Assembly: GCA_036936605.1 (NCBI GenBank)
Contig: JAUPFV010000001.1
Span: forward strand, 71,257,910 to 71,321,909
Origin: Limnanthes douglasii subsp. nivea
Lineage: Eukaryota > Streptophyta > Magnoliopsida > Brassicales > Limnanthaceae
Length of the DNA stretch: 64,000 nucleotides
Reading direction: 5' to 3'
Shown: piece after piece, positions 36,308 to 46,985 of the stretch
How positions within the stretch are numbered: position 1 is the stretch's first letter
How the letters are laid out: every line of letters begins with the position of its first letter
Program-made: the position numbers and the translations under genes
The notes under the pieces: model-generated
Database searches by the model: none
What the model was told of the DNA's origin: nothing
What the model saw: only the letters and a program-made list of their open reading frames with translations

Positions 36308-37021
36308 ACAATCACTTTGAGCCTATACTTAATAATTCTCCATCTAGGCTTACATTGACATCAGTATTCGTTGCCTCAATGCTATAATTACCGCACTTCT
36401 TGAATGATCAATTCTCATGCAGTCTATGAACTATATTAAGCCAATACTTCCCAAGATATCAGTCTCATAACCTCTTAAATCTGAAACCCTAGACCCATCA
36501 AACTTTCGGTCAAGACCCAAACCCAATAATAATTTAACTTCCTTTGCAAATACCAAACCCAAACTCAGCTTGAAAACATCTTTGACAAATGCATCCTCAT
36601 CGTGACCCTTAAGTTCAAATTTCATCTCAACTCTAGTTCCACCTTTGGTACCTATTATATTTCCATGATAAATAAAATTCAAGGGGCTCCTATTAACGAT
36701 GATTCTAGTTGTTCATACAACCTTTTCATTCAATCCCTTGTTTTATCCATCTGCCATAAGCATATTCTTATTCGATGTAAGATTTGTCACATTTACTCAG
36801 CTATTACATATTTAAGAGTACTTATGCGCTTAGACAAACCAAGTTCAGAATAATATCTAGTGAATGGTATGTTCAGAAATACCATGCCATCATTAGTCCT
36901 AAACCGTTTTAGGTACTTCCCGGATTTGATCTGCACCTGCTTCGGTAAGCTCTCAAACTCCTTCAGCCGAAATATCCATTCCCAATATTAAACGCCCATT
37001 CTACTACGGACGCATCCAGAA
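36308..37021 (-). other. Probable retrotransposon remnant, not assigned
   Basis: Minus-strand frames here (e.g. 36682-36431, with GIGTKGG-like and LGLGLDRKFDG pieces) are open for up to 83 codons. The stretch adjoins a copia relic on the same strand, but no family motif is recognisable. Confidence 0.35.
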
Positions 37022-37390
37022 CTAAAACACCATAAGTTTGGTTAGCCTCAATACGTGTGAGTCTTGCAAGACCTTAAATTTGCCATCTTCACCCTTATAC
37101 TCAAACCCTTCTTTATCTAATATACATATAGACATAAAGTTAAATTTAAGGTTAGATACATAACTCACATTTGTTAAATATTTTCTAAACCTTTTAGAAA
37201 AATTGAATTTAATACTTCCCATTTATTAAAAGTACAACACACATCATTCTCGATGACCTTAACACCTTCAAACACTTCCAAGTTTTCAAACAAATGCTTG
37301 TTTAAATTCATATAGAATGACACTACGAAATAGAGAGTCCACTTGCTATTGTAACTACAAGAAGAAACCACTAAATCATAAACATATTTT
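37022..37390 (-). pseudogene. Ty1-copia relic: protease to GAG-pre-integrase region
   Basis: On the minus strand, SSCSYNSKWTL and HLFENLEVFEGVKVIENDVC match the region after the copia protease active site. They are followed in another frame by GSIKFNFSKRFRKYLTNVSY, then LDKEGFEYKGEDGKFKV. These are collinear with the GAG_pre-integrase region of copia polyproteins. Stops and frameshifts show it is dead. Confidence 0.75.
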
Positions 37391-37559
37391 TAGTCTTCTA
37401 AAACCATCCTAGTATCTCCAGCTTCGGTCTTTCAGATAACTATCGGGCTTCCTCCTATCGGGGAAATTCCTACTCATATGGCTATCATTCTAGCATCACT
37501 AATATTATATCATATGGCCAATATTTTTCTTGATTTGATGAGAGTATAATAACCGGATA

Positions 37560-37985
37560 GAGATAGAGCACCCCTTTAGTACCTCATCTTCAGGGGGCTC
37601 AGTCAGCAACAACACCCTCTTAAGCAGATCATCTTTGGGAGCCTTGGTCAGCAGTCGCACCACTCTCAGCCCTTATCTTCATGGGTCTCGGTCATCAGTT
37701 CAACCCTTTGAGCACCTCATCTTCAGAGGGCTCGGTCAGCAACAACATCCCCTTTAACACTTCATTTTAAGGGGCTCGGTTATCAGCAGCACCCCCTTCC
37801 TCACCTCATCTTTAGGGGGCTTAGTCAGCAGCGCACCCCCTCAACACCTCATCTTCGGGGGACTCGGTCAGCAACAACACCACATTCAGTACTTCATCTT
37901 CAGGGGGCTCGGTCAGCAGTTGCATCCCTTTCAGCATCTCATCTTCAACATCTTATCCTCAGGACCTCTTCCTCAATACCTCATC
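37560..37985. repeat. ~51-bp minisatellite, 8-9 copies, GC-richer than surroundings
   Basis: Units carry CTCATCTTCAGGGGGCTCGG, then TCAGCAGCAACACCCCC-like sequence. The spacing is near 51 bp, with some truncated units at the right end (37930-37985). It adjoins the LTR-like sequence that ends at the PBS at 38299. Confidence 0.88.
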
Positions 37986-38330
37986 CTTATCATCTCATCT
38001 TCATAAAGAATATTTATGATGAGTAATAAGTTACTAAGAAACGTTAGAAACGTTGTTACTTATTTATTATGTGAAATATGTAACGAATATATAATTAATA
38101 TGACTAAATAAAGAGTCTCGGTGTCTATTATAAATAGGAAAGACTCTGGGTGTAAAAGGGAGACTCAGAAAATATGCAGGAATATTTATATAATTTTTTT
38201 CTTTTTTTCTCTCTATTTTTCTCTCTAAATGATTTAGCCTTATTTTCTTTTTAGAAAAATCTTTTTGGTGTTTGATTGAGGTTTTACCATCATCAAATTG
38301 GCGCCGACCATGGGAAACGAAAGTTCCTCA
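37986..38330 (+). mobile_element. Gypsy LTR end plus primer-binding site
   Basis: A TATA-like TATTATAAATAGG near 38130, pyrimidine-rich R/U5-like sequence, and an end ...CATCA at 38295 are followed by a 3-base gap and TGGCGCCGACCATGGGAA at 38299-38316, a typical gypsy PBS. Nothing recognisable as gag follows, so only the 5' end of an element remains. The LTR start is not defined. Confidence 0.7.
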
Positions 38331-38879
38331 TTTTTCTAAAAACCAATTTTGTTTTGAGAGAATAGGACCCGCAATAGTTTTCTCGTCGGACTGAGTGGCA
38401 GATCATCGATGTGATTCAGGAAGATGAATGACAGATCGTTACTAAGCATCGGGGGCTCCCAACCTTTTTTCTTGAGTGCGTCAACGACCGATTATAGTTC
38501 AATCACTGTGAGATCTGTTTTGTATCAGACTAATCATAACCATAACCATGTTACTTTTTATCTTTACGATGCTCCAAATACCAGAAGATAAAAACACAAA
38601 ACAAAAGTTCGATATAAATTTGTATTTTTATTATTATTGATTATCTTTTTAAAGATATGTGGATGTCATTTATATATATATATAGGTTATTAATTTAAAA
38701 TATTAGTTCTATAAGTCATGCTTACGGTATTCATGACAGACATTAGGCATTAGTTATATATTATATACAAAATGGATAACTGTTAATTCAATTAATTGAT
38801 GCATATCACACGTTATTTGGTCTTATAAGTTTTTAAAATAAATTAATTTTAATAAACACTATGTATTACCTCTAACTAA
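38331..38879. other. Spacer, nothing recognised
   Basis: 38331-38520 may be leader of the truncated gypsy element. The remainder is AT-rich with a TATATATATA run near 38670. Confidence 0.4.
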
Positions 38880-39255
38880 ACTGGTTTTGAAATACGAGGC
38901 GAAGAAAAATTGTCTCTCGAATTCCTCTAAGGAAGAAAGTAACATTGTCGGAGATCTTCTTGAATTGGAAAAGAAAGTCCTTGATGAGCAAGTTGTTGGT
39001 GAAGGGGGCTTTGAACAAGCACGAGTTTACGATCCACCACAGTGAAGAATAAACTTCATCCCATAGAGGAACTCCAATCCCACATTTCCAAGATTGAATA
39101 TAAAAGAGTGTATATAGGTATGAACCAATCTCAACTAGCAAGAGGCCTTTTGGGAGTACACCCAAAAGCAAACCTGTGCGCATCTTCAAACACAAAACAG
39201 ACAATATCTCGCTAGTCTGTGAGGTCCGTCACACTCTTGCACACCAATTCTAACA
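38880..39255 (+). repeat. Presumed 5' LTR (3' part) of the copia element
   Basis: It ends ATTCTAACA immediately before the PBS, the usual CA-ending LTR. A TATA-like GAATATAAAAGAG lies near 39096. It shows no visible similarity to the sequence after the polypurine tract (43421-43865), so either its left part is missing or the two ends come from different elements. The left limit is arbitrary. Confidence 0.55.
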
Positions 39256-39282
39256 TGGTATCAGAGCAGTGGTGATCATTCA

Positions 39283-39975
39283 ATGACAGGGACTGATTCA
39301 CTATCTTTCATTTCAGCGTCAGCAGATCAATTTGCACCGTCAATGGGCAACTTGCTAACAAACAAGAACAATAGCATGAGTCAGATAAGTGCATTCATTA
39401 GCCTCAGATTGGATAGAAACAATTTTCTTTTATGGAAGACTATGATGTTGCCTATTATTAGAGGCAACAAGCTGGGAGGTTTTATAAGTGGTGAGAAGCC
39501 TTGCCCTCCCAAGCTAGTACGTGGTCCAGATGGTTCACTGGTTGAGAATGCTGAGTATGATAACTGTATTGCAAAAGATCAGTTACTACTAGGTTGGTTG
39601 TGCAACACCATGAGTGCTAAGTTTGCATCTCAAGTGATGGAGGAAGAGTCATCCAAAGGGCTATGGGATGTTGTTGGCAGGTTATCTGGTTCTTAAACGA
39701 AGTCCAGAATAACCTTTTTCAAGACTGAGTTCCAAAGAACTAGGAAAGGGAGCACCTCAATGGAGGATTATCTTGCTAAGATGAATCATATTGCTGATAG
39801 TGATGGAGGAAGAGTCATCCAAAGGGCTATGGGTTTGTTTTTCTTCAAACTACTCTAACAATTACAGGGGTAGAAGCTTATAGAGGCAGAGGAGGCCATG
39901 TTCAACTACTCTAACAACAAACCTACGTGTCAAATATGTGGGAAGTTTGGGCATTGCAGCCTATTGCTACTTTAC
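39283..39975 (+). pseudogene. Copia gag
   Basis: 39283-39696 reads ISLRLDRNNFLLWKTMMLPI, KLGGFISGEKPCPP and KDQLLLGWLCNTMSAKF, the N-terminal gag of copia elements. The frame stops at 39694. Further pieces (TEFQRTRKGSTSMEDYLAK) follow. A zinc knuckle CQICGKFGH near 39927-39955 is split by a frameshift. A 34-bp stretch (39633-39666) is repeated exactly at 39799-39832, marking an internal rearrangement. Confidence 0.88.
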
Positions 39976-40077
39976 AGACGATCCTAATGTAATGGGACAG
40001 GTACAAACTGATCAACAGAGAAGTGATCAAGATCATAATATGATGACACTCTCACAAGAGTTTGGGAATGGAGATAA

Positions 40078-40530
40078 AAGCTGGTATGTTGACAGTGGTG
40101 TTAGCCACCATGTCACCATGTCACCAACTCATCTAAGATGTTGATCATAAAACTCAATACACAGGTAACAAGACAGTAATTGTAGGTAATGGTAGTAAAC
40201 TGAACATTCAAAACTTAGGTAAGACTTGCCTATCTACTAAAACCAACAAACAAATTTACATAAACAGTGTGCTACATGTATCACATATCAACAAAAACCT
40301 AGTATATGTCTCACAATTAACATTTCACAATGATATTTTTATTGAGTTTCACAGTTCCCAATGTTTTATGAAGGACAAGACAACCAGGATGATTCTTCTT
40401 ACGGGGAAAGTTGAAAATGGATTGTATAGGTTGGAAGACTCATCTATTCCTAGGTCCACTAAGGCAGCTGTTCTAAAGTATCATCCATCTGCATCTCATG
40501 TATTAGTTCTTTCCAGTAATCCTAATTCCT
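40078..40530 (+). pseudogene. Copia protease and GAG-pre-integrase region
   Basis: SWYVDSGVSHHVT (about 40080-40120) is the aspartic protease active site of copia polyproteins. The frame is broken at 40142 and resumes as VLHVSHINKNLVYVSQLT, then QCFMKDKTTRMILLTGKVEN. Confidence 0.85.
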
Positions 40531-41420
40531 AAAGATTGGGTGGCATAAAAACTTAGGTCATCCTTCTAAACGTGTCTTGTCAATTGTTATGAAAAGTTGT
40601 AACCTCCTTATTGTTGCTAGTAATGAAAAACGTTTATGTGATGAATGCCAATTAGGCAAATCACATTCTCTACCATTTTCTACTTCAATGTCACACTCTC
40701 TTAATGTGTTAAACTTAATTCATTCAGATCTATGGGGAACTAACCTTGTTGAATCTAACTCAGGGTACAAATTTTACATAATTTGTGTAGATGACTACAG
40801 CAGGTTCACATGGTTATACCCTCTCAAACATAAAAGTGAGGCTGTAAATATGTTCAAAGATTTTAAGACTCTTGTTGAAAATCAGTTTGATAAGGATATT
40901 AAAAGGTTTTAGTCAGATTGGGGGGTGAGTTCAGGTCATTTCTACTTGGCCAAAGAATCAGGTATCCAGCTCAGGACATCTTGTCCTTACACTTCTGCTC
41001 AGAATGGTAGAGCATAAAGGAAGCACAGACATGTCACTGAGACTGGTCTGACACTTCTGGCTCAGTCAAGTCTTCCTCACAAATATTTTCCTGAGGCTTT
41101 TCACACAACAATTTTCTTGATTAATAGGTTGCCTAAAGCTGTTCTAAAAGATATGTCTCCTTTTGAGAGGTTATTTGGGTCTAAGCCTGATTATAAATTC
41201 CTAAAAGTGTTTGGGTGTACTTGCTTTCCCTGTCTTAGGCCTTACCAAACAAATAAATTTCAATTCCATTGAGTCAAATGTGTTTTTTTGGGTTACAGTG
41301 ATGTCCATAAGGGTTATAGATGTTTAAGTCCTAGTGGGAGAGTATATGTGTCAAGGAATGTCATCTTCAATGAAGATGAATTCCCATGTCTTTCTGGTTT
41401 CCTAAATTCTAAGTCATCTA
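40531..41420 (+). pseudogene. Copia integrase
   Basis: CDECQLGKSHSLPF of the zinc-binding end, then HSDLWGTNLVESNSGYKFYI, VDDYSRFTWLYPLKHKSEA of the catalytic core. A TAG near 40910 interrupts it. Later blocks in shifted frames include SPFERLFGSKPDYKFLKVFG and [20 protein letters not shown] (C-terminal). Confidence 0.88.
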
Positions 41421-41879
41421 CCTCCGTGTCTAGTAGTTCTTGGCTGACTAAGTTTCCTAATCACTGTTTTACAGATGAGAATTCTAACCTACAAGTAGTT
41501 TACTCAAACTCACAACCTAAAAATCATTTTGAACACACAAACATTAACCACTCCCTAGAACCAAATCACCAAACAAAAACTAGCCTTTTGTGGCTTGTGA
41601 GAAGTTACCTTGTAGACTTAGCAGCTCACAACAAGCCCAAATTGATTGCCAAACTCTCCCAGCTACTCAAAACTCTTTGCCTAGCAGATTCCATGAAACA
41701 CAATCATTGAAATAAGGTCAGTTGTTTTTTGAACTTTCTTTTGATGAGACAAACAGCCAAATTACTTCTCAAACACTATCTAACAGCCACCATATGACCA
41801 CTAGAGTTAAAGATGGCATCTCAAAACCTAAGCATATTTACTCAGGAATTACCATGTTACCTACAATTACTAACAAATA

Positions 41880-42900
41880 ACCTGTTAAGTTTTTAGAGAC
41901 TGTTCAGTTGCCTCAATGGGTTCAGGCCATGAAATGTGAATATGATGCTCTAATGACTAATCAAACGTGGTCTCTTGTTCCCTACACCAGTAACACGAGC
42001 CTGGTGGGATACAAATGGGTTTATAAGGTAAAATAGAACTCAGGATGTTCTGTTCAATGCTACAAAGCTAGACTTGTAGCCAAGGGTTTTCATCAATAGC
42101 ATGGGGTTGATTTTACTGAAAAAATTTCTCCAATCATCAAAGCTTCTACTATAAGGTTGGTACTTACTATTGATGTGTCCAGGGACTGGGTCATAAGGCA
42201 ACTTGACATAAATAATGCTTTTTTAAATGGTCATTTAAAATAACAGGTTTACATGGTGCAATTTGAAGGGTTTGTTGATTCTAAATGCCCTGATTATGTG
42301 TGCAAGTTGCACAAAGCATTGTATGGGCTTAAGCAGGAACCAAAAGCCCGGTATTCCAAGCTTTAAGACACACTGATCTTGTGGGGCTTTCAAAATTCAA
42401 GGGCTGATTGTTCTATGTTTTTTATACGGTCTAAAGGGATTTTTATCATTCTACTGGTCTATGTAGATGATATAATTGTTACAGGTAACAATTCTTCCTA
42501 TGTTTCTAAGTTTGTTCAGAACTTAAACTCTGAGTTTTCTCTCAAAGATATGGGCTCTCTCAAGATGTTTCTGGGCACTGAGGCTCACAGAGATGCATCT
42601 GGTCTCTACTTGACTCACACACATTATATAAAAGACTTACTGTTGAAAGAAGGCTTATCTAAAACTAACTCATGCGCAACTCCAATGAAATTGATTCCAC
42701 CTCTTTCCAAGAATGATGGCGAGCCACTTCAAATTCCTACAAGATACAGAAGCTTGTTAGGGTCTTTACAATACTTACTGCACACTCGACCAGACATTTC
42801 ATTTGTTATCAATAAACTCAGCCAATTTCAGCAATATCCTACGAATGCGCACCTGCAATATGTTAGAAGAATTTTGCGTTCTTATCTGGTACTCAGACGT
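41880..42900 (+). pseudogene. Copia reverse transcriptase
   Basis: PQWVQAMKCEYDALMTNQTW, SLVGYKWVYKVK, YKARLVAKGFHQ, VDFTEKISPI, INNAFLNGHLK and the catalytic ILLVYVDDIIVTG (near 42450-42490) appear in order. At least four in-frame stops are present (for example near 42034, 42098, 42241 and 42364). A one-base shift near 42900 separates RT from RNase H. Confidence 0.9.
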
Positions 42901-43420
42901 TGGGGCTTCACATAAAACCGAGTGACACCCATAAACTTACAGGCTTCACAGATGCTGATTGGGCAGTTTCGTTGGACGATCGTCGCTCTGTTGGTGGATA
43001 CTGTGTCTTTCTGGGTGATTCTTTGATTTCGTGGTCTTCGAAGAAACAAGGGGTTGTTTTTAGGTCAAGCACCGAGTCAAAATATCGATCTCTTACAAAC
43101 TTAGCCTATGAACTCATCTGGTTGAGGTCTGTTCTTCAGGAAATTCATATTCCTCTTCACATATCCCCGGTTATCTGGTGCGATAACCTAGGAGCAAGCT
43201 CGCTTGCGTCGAACCCTGTGTTTCACGCGAGAACAAAACATGTTGAGTTAGATTTGCATTTAGTTCGCGATATGGTTGTTCAAGATTTTCTGGATATTAG
43301 ATACGTACCTTCTCATGACCAAGTAGATGACTTGCTCACAAAACCCTTGTCTCAAAATCGGTTTTTGTTCTTACGGGACAAACTAAGTCTCGGTATACCT
43401 CCGCTACGTTTGAGGGGGGA
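42900..43420 (+). pseudogene. Copia RNase H
   Basis: GFTDADWAVSLDDRRSVGGY, SLISWSSKKQ, STESKYRSL, WCDNLGASSLASNP and HARTKHVELDLHLVRD are the diagnostic copia RNase H blocks. The frame is open from 42900 and runs through the polypurine tract into the following LTR-like sequence, to TGA near 43650. Confidence 0.92.
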
Positions 43421-43865
43421 AGTTAGAATATCTAAAGGTGAACTACATAAGGTGTTGAATGGTGTTAAGGATGAAGACGAGGAAGAGGCAGTAGCTGTGG
43501 AGAGTGGTGTCGATTTAGGGATTGAAAGGGCTGGAAAGATTATGACAGAAGACAAGGTCTCTAAGGCTTTATATGCCGGGTCGAGTGTTGGATCGGGTCA
43601 ACACACAAGAGGAAGTAGGCTGAAGTCCAAGTTACCAATTAGTGTGTGTTGAGCTGGGCTAGACTTTAAACCCAACACGAATGTAAATGACTAGTAATGG
43701 GTTAATGAAATAACAAACTATATAACTGAGTAATAAAATTCAGTTATAAGTGAAACAAAATCTCTGTAACTATAAAAATATCAAATGTGAATACAAGAAA
43801 GCTAGTGAAAGAAAATAACAGTTACATAATTTCTTCGGTCTTTTTTTTCGATTTGAAATTTAACG
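43421..43865 (+). repeat. LTR following the copia polypurine tract
   Basis: The sequence begins AGTTAGAATAT directly after the tract, close to the usual TGTTAGAAT. It contains a TATA-like ACTATAAAAATATC near 43770 and ends TTTAACG just before a second PBS-like site. It does not resemble the sequence upstream of the first PBS. Confidence 0.6.
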
Positions 43866-43877
43866 TGGTATCAAAGC
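43866..43877 (+). other. Second copia-type primer-binding site
   Basis: TGGTATCAAAGC matches the initiator-tRNA PBS at 11 of 12 bases. An LTR followed by a PBS here means a new element, or a tandem or recombined copy, begins at 43421. What follows is not gag but patellin-like coding sequence. Confidence 0.55.
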
Positions 43878-44095
43878 AATAAATGATTTGACCGTCGAAT
43901 TTTCGGAAAATTACTGGGATAAATTCTAACTCTACTGGAAGTAAAGAAGAGATTAAAAATACTCCTATTCCGGTCACTGTAAAAACACCAAAATCGGAAG
44001 CGAAAAAGGAAGATAAAACTCTTGCTTCCGCTCCTCCAAACACAATGCAAACACCAACACTAGAAGAGAAAACTCTTCTTATTCCGACCCCAGCA

Positions 44096-45466
44096 CAAGG
44101 GCGGATCCAGGATTAGAATTTAGGGTGTGCCAGGAATATCATTGAACTAAAAAAAGTCCGAGTAATATATAGTCAAAATACATTAATATAATATTACAAC
44201 TAAAAATGAAAATCTATTTATAGTTTAAACGTAATTGCATTCTTCTCTTTCTCTAGTTTTAATTTTTTTTCTTTACCATTTGTTTCAAATTGATTTTCAA
44301 ACCATGTGAATTTCTCTTTATGATTCCGGTCAAGTCAATTAGATAAATCAATTAAAAATTTATAACATTTCTAAATCAATCAAACAATTCTATCAATTCT
44401 AAATCAATTTAACAAATTGATTATATTTAAATTTTTAATTTCTAAAATTTAAAACTAGCTTTAAGTTTTTTTATTATTTTACAATTTACTCATTTGTTTC
44501 AAACTGATTTTCAAAACCTGTGAAATTCTCTTTATAAATCAAAGGATTTTTCTTGAAAATATTACTTTTTAAATCAAAGAATTCTACTAATTCTTGAAAT
44601 TGATTTTCAAAACCTGAAATTATCTTTATAAATCAAAGGACTCCACTAATTATCAAATTGATTTCTTAACATACTTGGTAGAAAATACTAAAAGCACATT
44701 AACATACTAGATTCTCAAATTGATTTCTTAACATAGTAGAAAATATTAAAAGCACATTGACATACCTAAAATCAAAGGATTCCACTGCTTCAGTGCTGCA
44801 TTTTTTAATGTTTGTAAGAGAAAATAGGTGATTTTGATTGAGGAGGAGAGGGTAGAGGAGGTTGCTGCATTTGAGGAGAGAGAAAGAGAGAAGCTGATTC
44901 CACTTCAGTGCATCGTTTTTTATGTTTGTAAGAGAAAATAGGTGAATTTGATTGAGGAGAAGAGGGTAGAGGGTAGAGGAGGCTGCTGCGTTTGAGGAGA
45001 GAGAAAGAGAGAAGTGGATTCCACTTTAGTGCTGCGTTTTTTATGTTTGTAAGAGAAAATAGGTGATAAAAGAGGGCTGCTGCGTATTTTGTATTTGTGT
45101 AGATTTAGGGTTTAGTTGGAGGAAAATAAGGAAGGAAAAGAAATAAAGAAAAAAGAACTTTTTATGTTTGTAAGAGAAAATATGTGCTAAAAGAGGGTTG
45201 CTGCGTATTTTTATGTTTGTAAGAGAAAATAGGTGATAAAAGAGGGTTGCTGCGTATTTTGTATTTGTGTAGATTTAGGGTTTAGTTGAAAAAAAAGGAA
45301 GAAGAAAGGAAATAAAATAAAGAAAAAAGAATAATTTAGGGTGGTCCAAGGTTTGAACTCGTGATCTTAGAGTTAAAAACTAAACACTCTTACCACTACA
45401 CTAAACATATTTATAAAGTTTAGGGTGGTCCATGGCATACATGGCCACCTCTTAGATCCGCCCTTG
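44096..45466. mobile_element. Non-autonomous hAT element
   Basis: Twelve-base perfect TIRs (CAAGGGCGGATC and its complement) end the 1,371-bp element. The TSD is a perfect 8 bp, CCCCAGCA, at 44088-44095 and 45467-45474. Eight-base TSDs and C-A-GGG-CGGA ends define hAT elements. There is no transposase ORF. The interior has repeated blocks with TATGTTTGTAAGAGAAAATA at about 44805, 44920, 45040, 45160 and 45205, so it expanded by internal duplication. It interrupts the patellin fragment. Confidence 0.93.
45340..45415 (-). other. tRNA-like region with A- and B-box motifs near the hAT right end
   Basis: On the minus strand TAGTGTAGTGGTAAGAG resembles a Pol III A box and GAGTTCAAACCTT a B box, about 35 bp apart, as in a tRNA gene. 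The acceptor stem does not pair convincingly, so this is at most a tRNA-derived sequence carried by the hAT element. Confidence 0.4.
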
Positions 45467-46256
45467 CCCCAGCACCGTCAGCCACCATGGAAGAGCCAAA
45501 ACCGGTTGTGGATGAAGACGACACTAAGACCATGGAAGCAATTGAAGAGACAATAATCTCTGTCTCTGTTCCAACAACAGAACCAGAAGTCGAAACCGGA
45601 ACCTCACCTCCACCTCCACCGGAAGAAGTCTCCATATGCGGAGCTCCTATCCTCCACGACGATCCAAGCGGCGTGATCCTTCTGAATCTCCTTCGCGCTA
45701 GAGATTTCAAACCCAAAGATGCATTAACCATTCTCCAAAACAGATCTTTGGAGAAAACAGTCTAAAATTGACGAATTACTCGAACAAGATCTAAGAAATC
45801 TCACAAGGCCAAAGCTATTTCCTCTATGTTATTTTTTATTTCCTCCATCAATTGAAAAATCCTCCATGATGTTATTTCCTCCATAAAGGAAGTTACAAAA
45901 TTACCCTTTTACCCATTTTTTCTTCACAAAACAATTACTCTAACATACTCATTCTATTCAGAACAACAAAACTCATTCTTCACCCTAGAGAACTACCTTA
46001 CAAAGAAGAAAACCCATTTTTCACTTATCACTACCTTACAACAGCTGATTCGAAGATAGAGAAAGCTTGGAGAAAAAAAATTCTAGGTTCTTCCCCATTA
46101 TCAAATTTAGGGTTTGTAGTTAGATTTTATTGTTCGATTTCGATTAGGGTTTGAAGTTAGATTTCTATGTTAGATTCGATTAGGGTTTCATTTGGGGTTT
46201 GATTTCATTGTTAGAATCGATTAGGGTTTGATCTTGGGTTCGCCTTGGGATATCCT

Positions 46257-46458
46257 ACTGTTCTGAATTTTTTTTCCCCACTGAGCATGTGATTCCGAGT
46301 GCCCTACTCGGATTCACATGCTTTTTTTAAACCGAGCAGCAGCTGATTCCGAGTGGCTCTCTCGGAATCAGTTGCTGCTCGGTTTAAAAAAAAGCATGTG
46401 ATTCCGAGTAGGGCACTCGGAATCGCATGCTCAGTGGGCAAAAAAAATTCAGAACAGT
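46257..46458. repeat. 202-bp near-perfect palindrome
   Basis: The left arm (46257-46357) is complementary to the right arm (46358-46458) with only a few mismatches or indels. Each arm contains a smaller hairpin, GATTCCGAG...CTCGGA(A)TC, at 46291-46315 and 46400-46424. The centre is a third such hairpin (46345-46369). A transcript would fold into a long near-perfect stem. Confidence 0.93.
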
Positions 46459-46754
46459 GTGTGATTGATATTGTAGATGGATAGTAGAAAAAGAGAACCT
46501 TTTAGGTGGTTTTAAAACATGGATTAGAAGTCTGTACTACGTCTCCGTAAGTGCACCTTTGTTTGAACTATTGAATATGGTAAATGCTAAAAGATCGTTA
46601 ACACTTGGTAGCAAACATGTTTAGGTGTAGACATGTATACAAATAAATTATGTTGCCTACTTTTTTCGTATCTTATTTATCACAGAATTGAAGACGACAA
46701 TAGGTTGATTATATTTAATGGCGAGCACCATGCTTTTCTTACACTGGTGTTTTA

Positions 46755-46985
46755 CACTTGATTCCGAGAGGGCCACTCGGAATCAAGTGCAATGTCCCAG
46801 TGAACAAATTATCACATAATATAACGAGACAGAGGGTTTGCAACTGATTCCGAGTGACCCTCTCGGAATCAGTTGCACATTTTTTTTGAAAAATTGCAAC
46901 TGATTCCGAGTGGCCCTCTCGGAATCAGATGCACTTTTTTTTTAAATTACACCTGATTCCTAATGCCCGGCTCGGAAATAGTTGT
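46755..46985. repeat. Cluster of four further hairpins on the same motif
   Basis: Stems lie at 46755-46789 (arms CACTTGATTCCGAG), 46839-46877 (TGCAACTGATTCCGAG), 46895-46933 (same arms, one mismatch) and a decayed one at 46951-46985. All share GATTCCGAG, then 5-7 bases, then CTCGGAATC. The loop is AGGGCC- or GGCCC-like, itself partly self-complementary. Confidence 0.9.

Larger units (their letters stand above)
39256..43420 (+). mobile_element. Ty1-copia retrotransposon internal region
   Basis: It runs from the PBS TGGTATCAGAGC (39256-39267, complementary to initiator tRNA-Met) to the polypurine tract TGAGGGGGGA (43411-43420). In between lie gag, protease, integrase, RT and RNase H in the copia order. 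All genes contain stops or frameshifts, so the element is defective. Confidence 0.92.

Noticed and set aside
38872..39204. 110-codon minus-strand frame upstream of the copia PBS
   Set aside because: It lies in the presumed LTR, has no known domain, and no conserved motif.
46110..46230. Telomere-like TTAGGGTTT words
   Set aside because: The words are spaced by other sequence (GATTAGGGTTTGA) and do not form consecutive TTTAGGG units; they resemble repeated leader-type sequence within the MULE.
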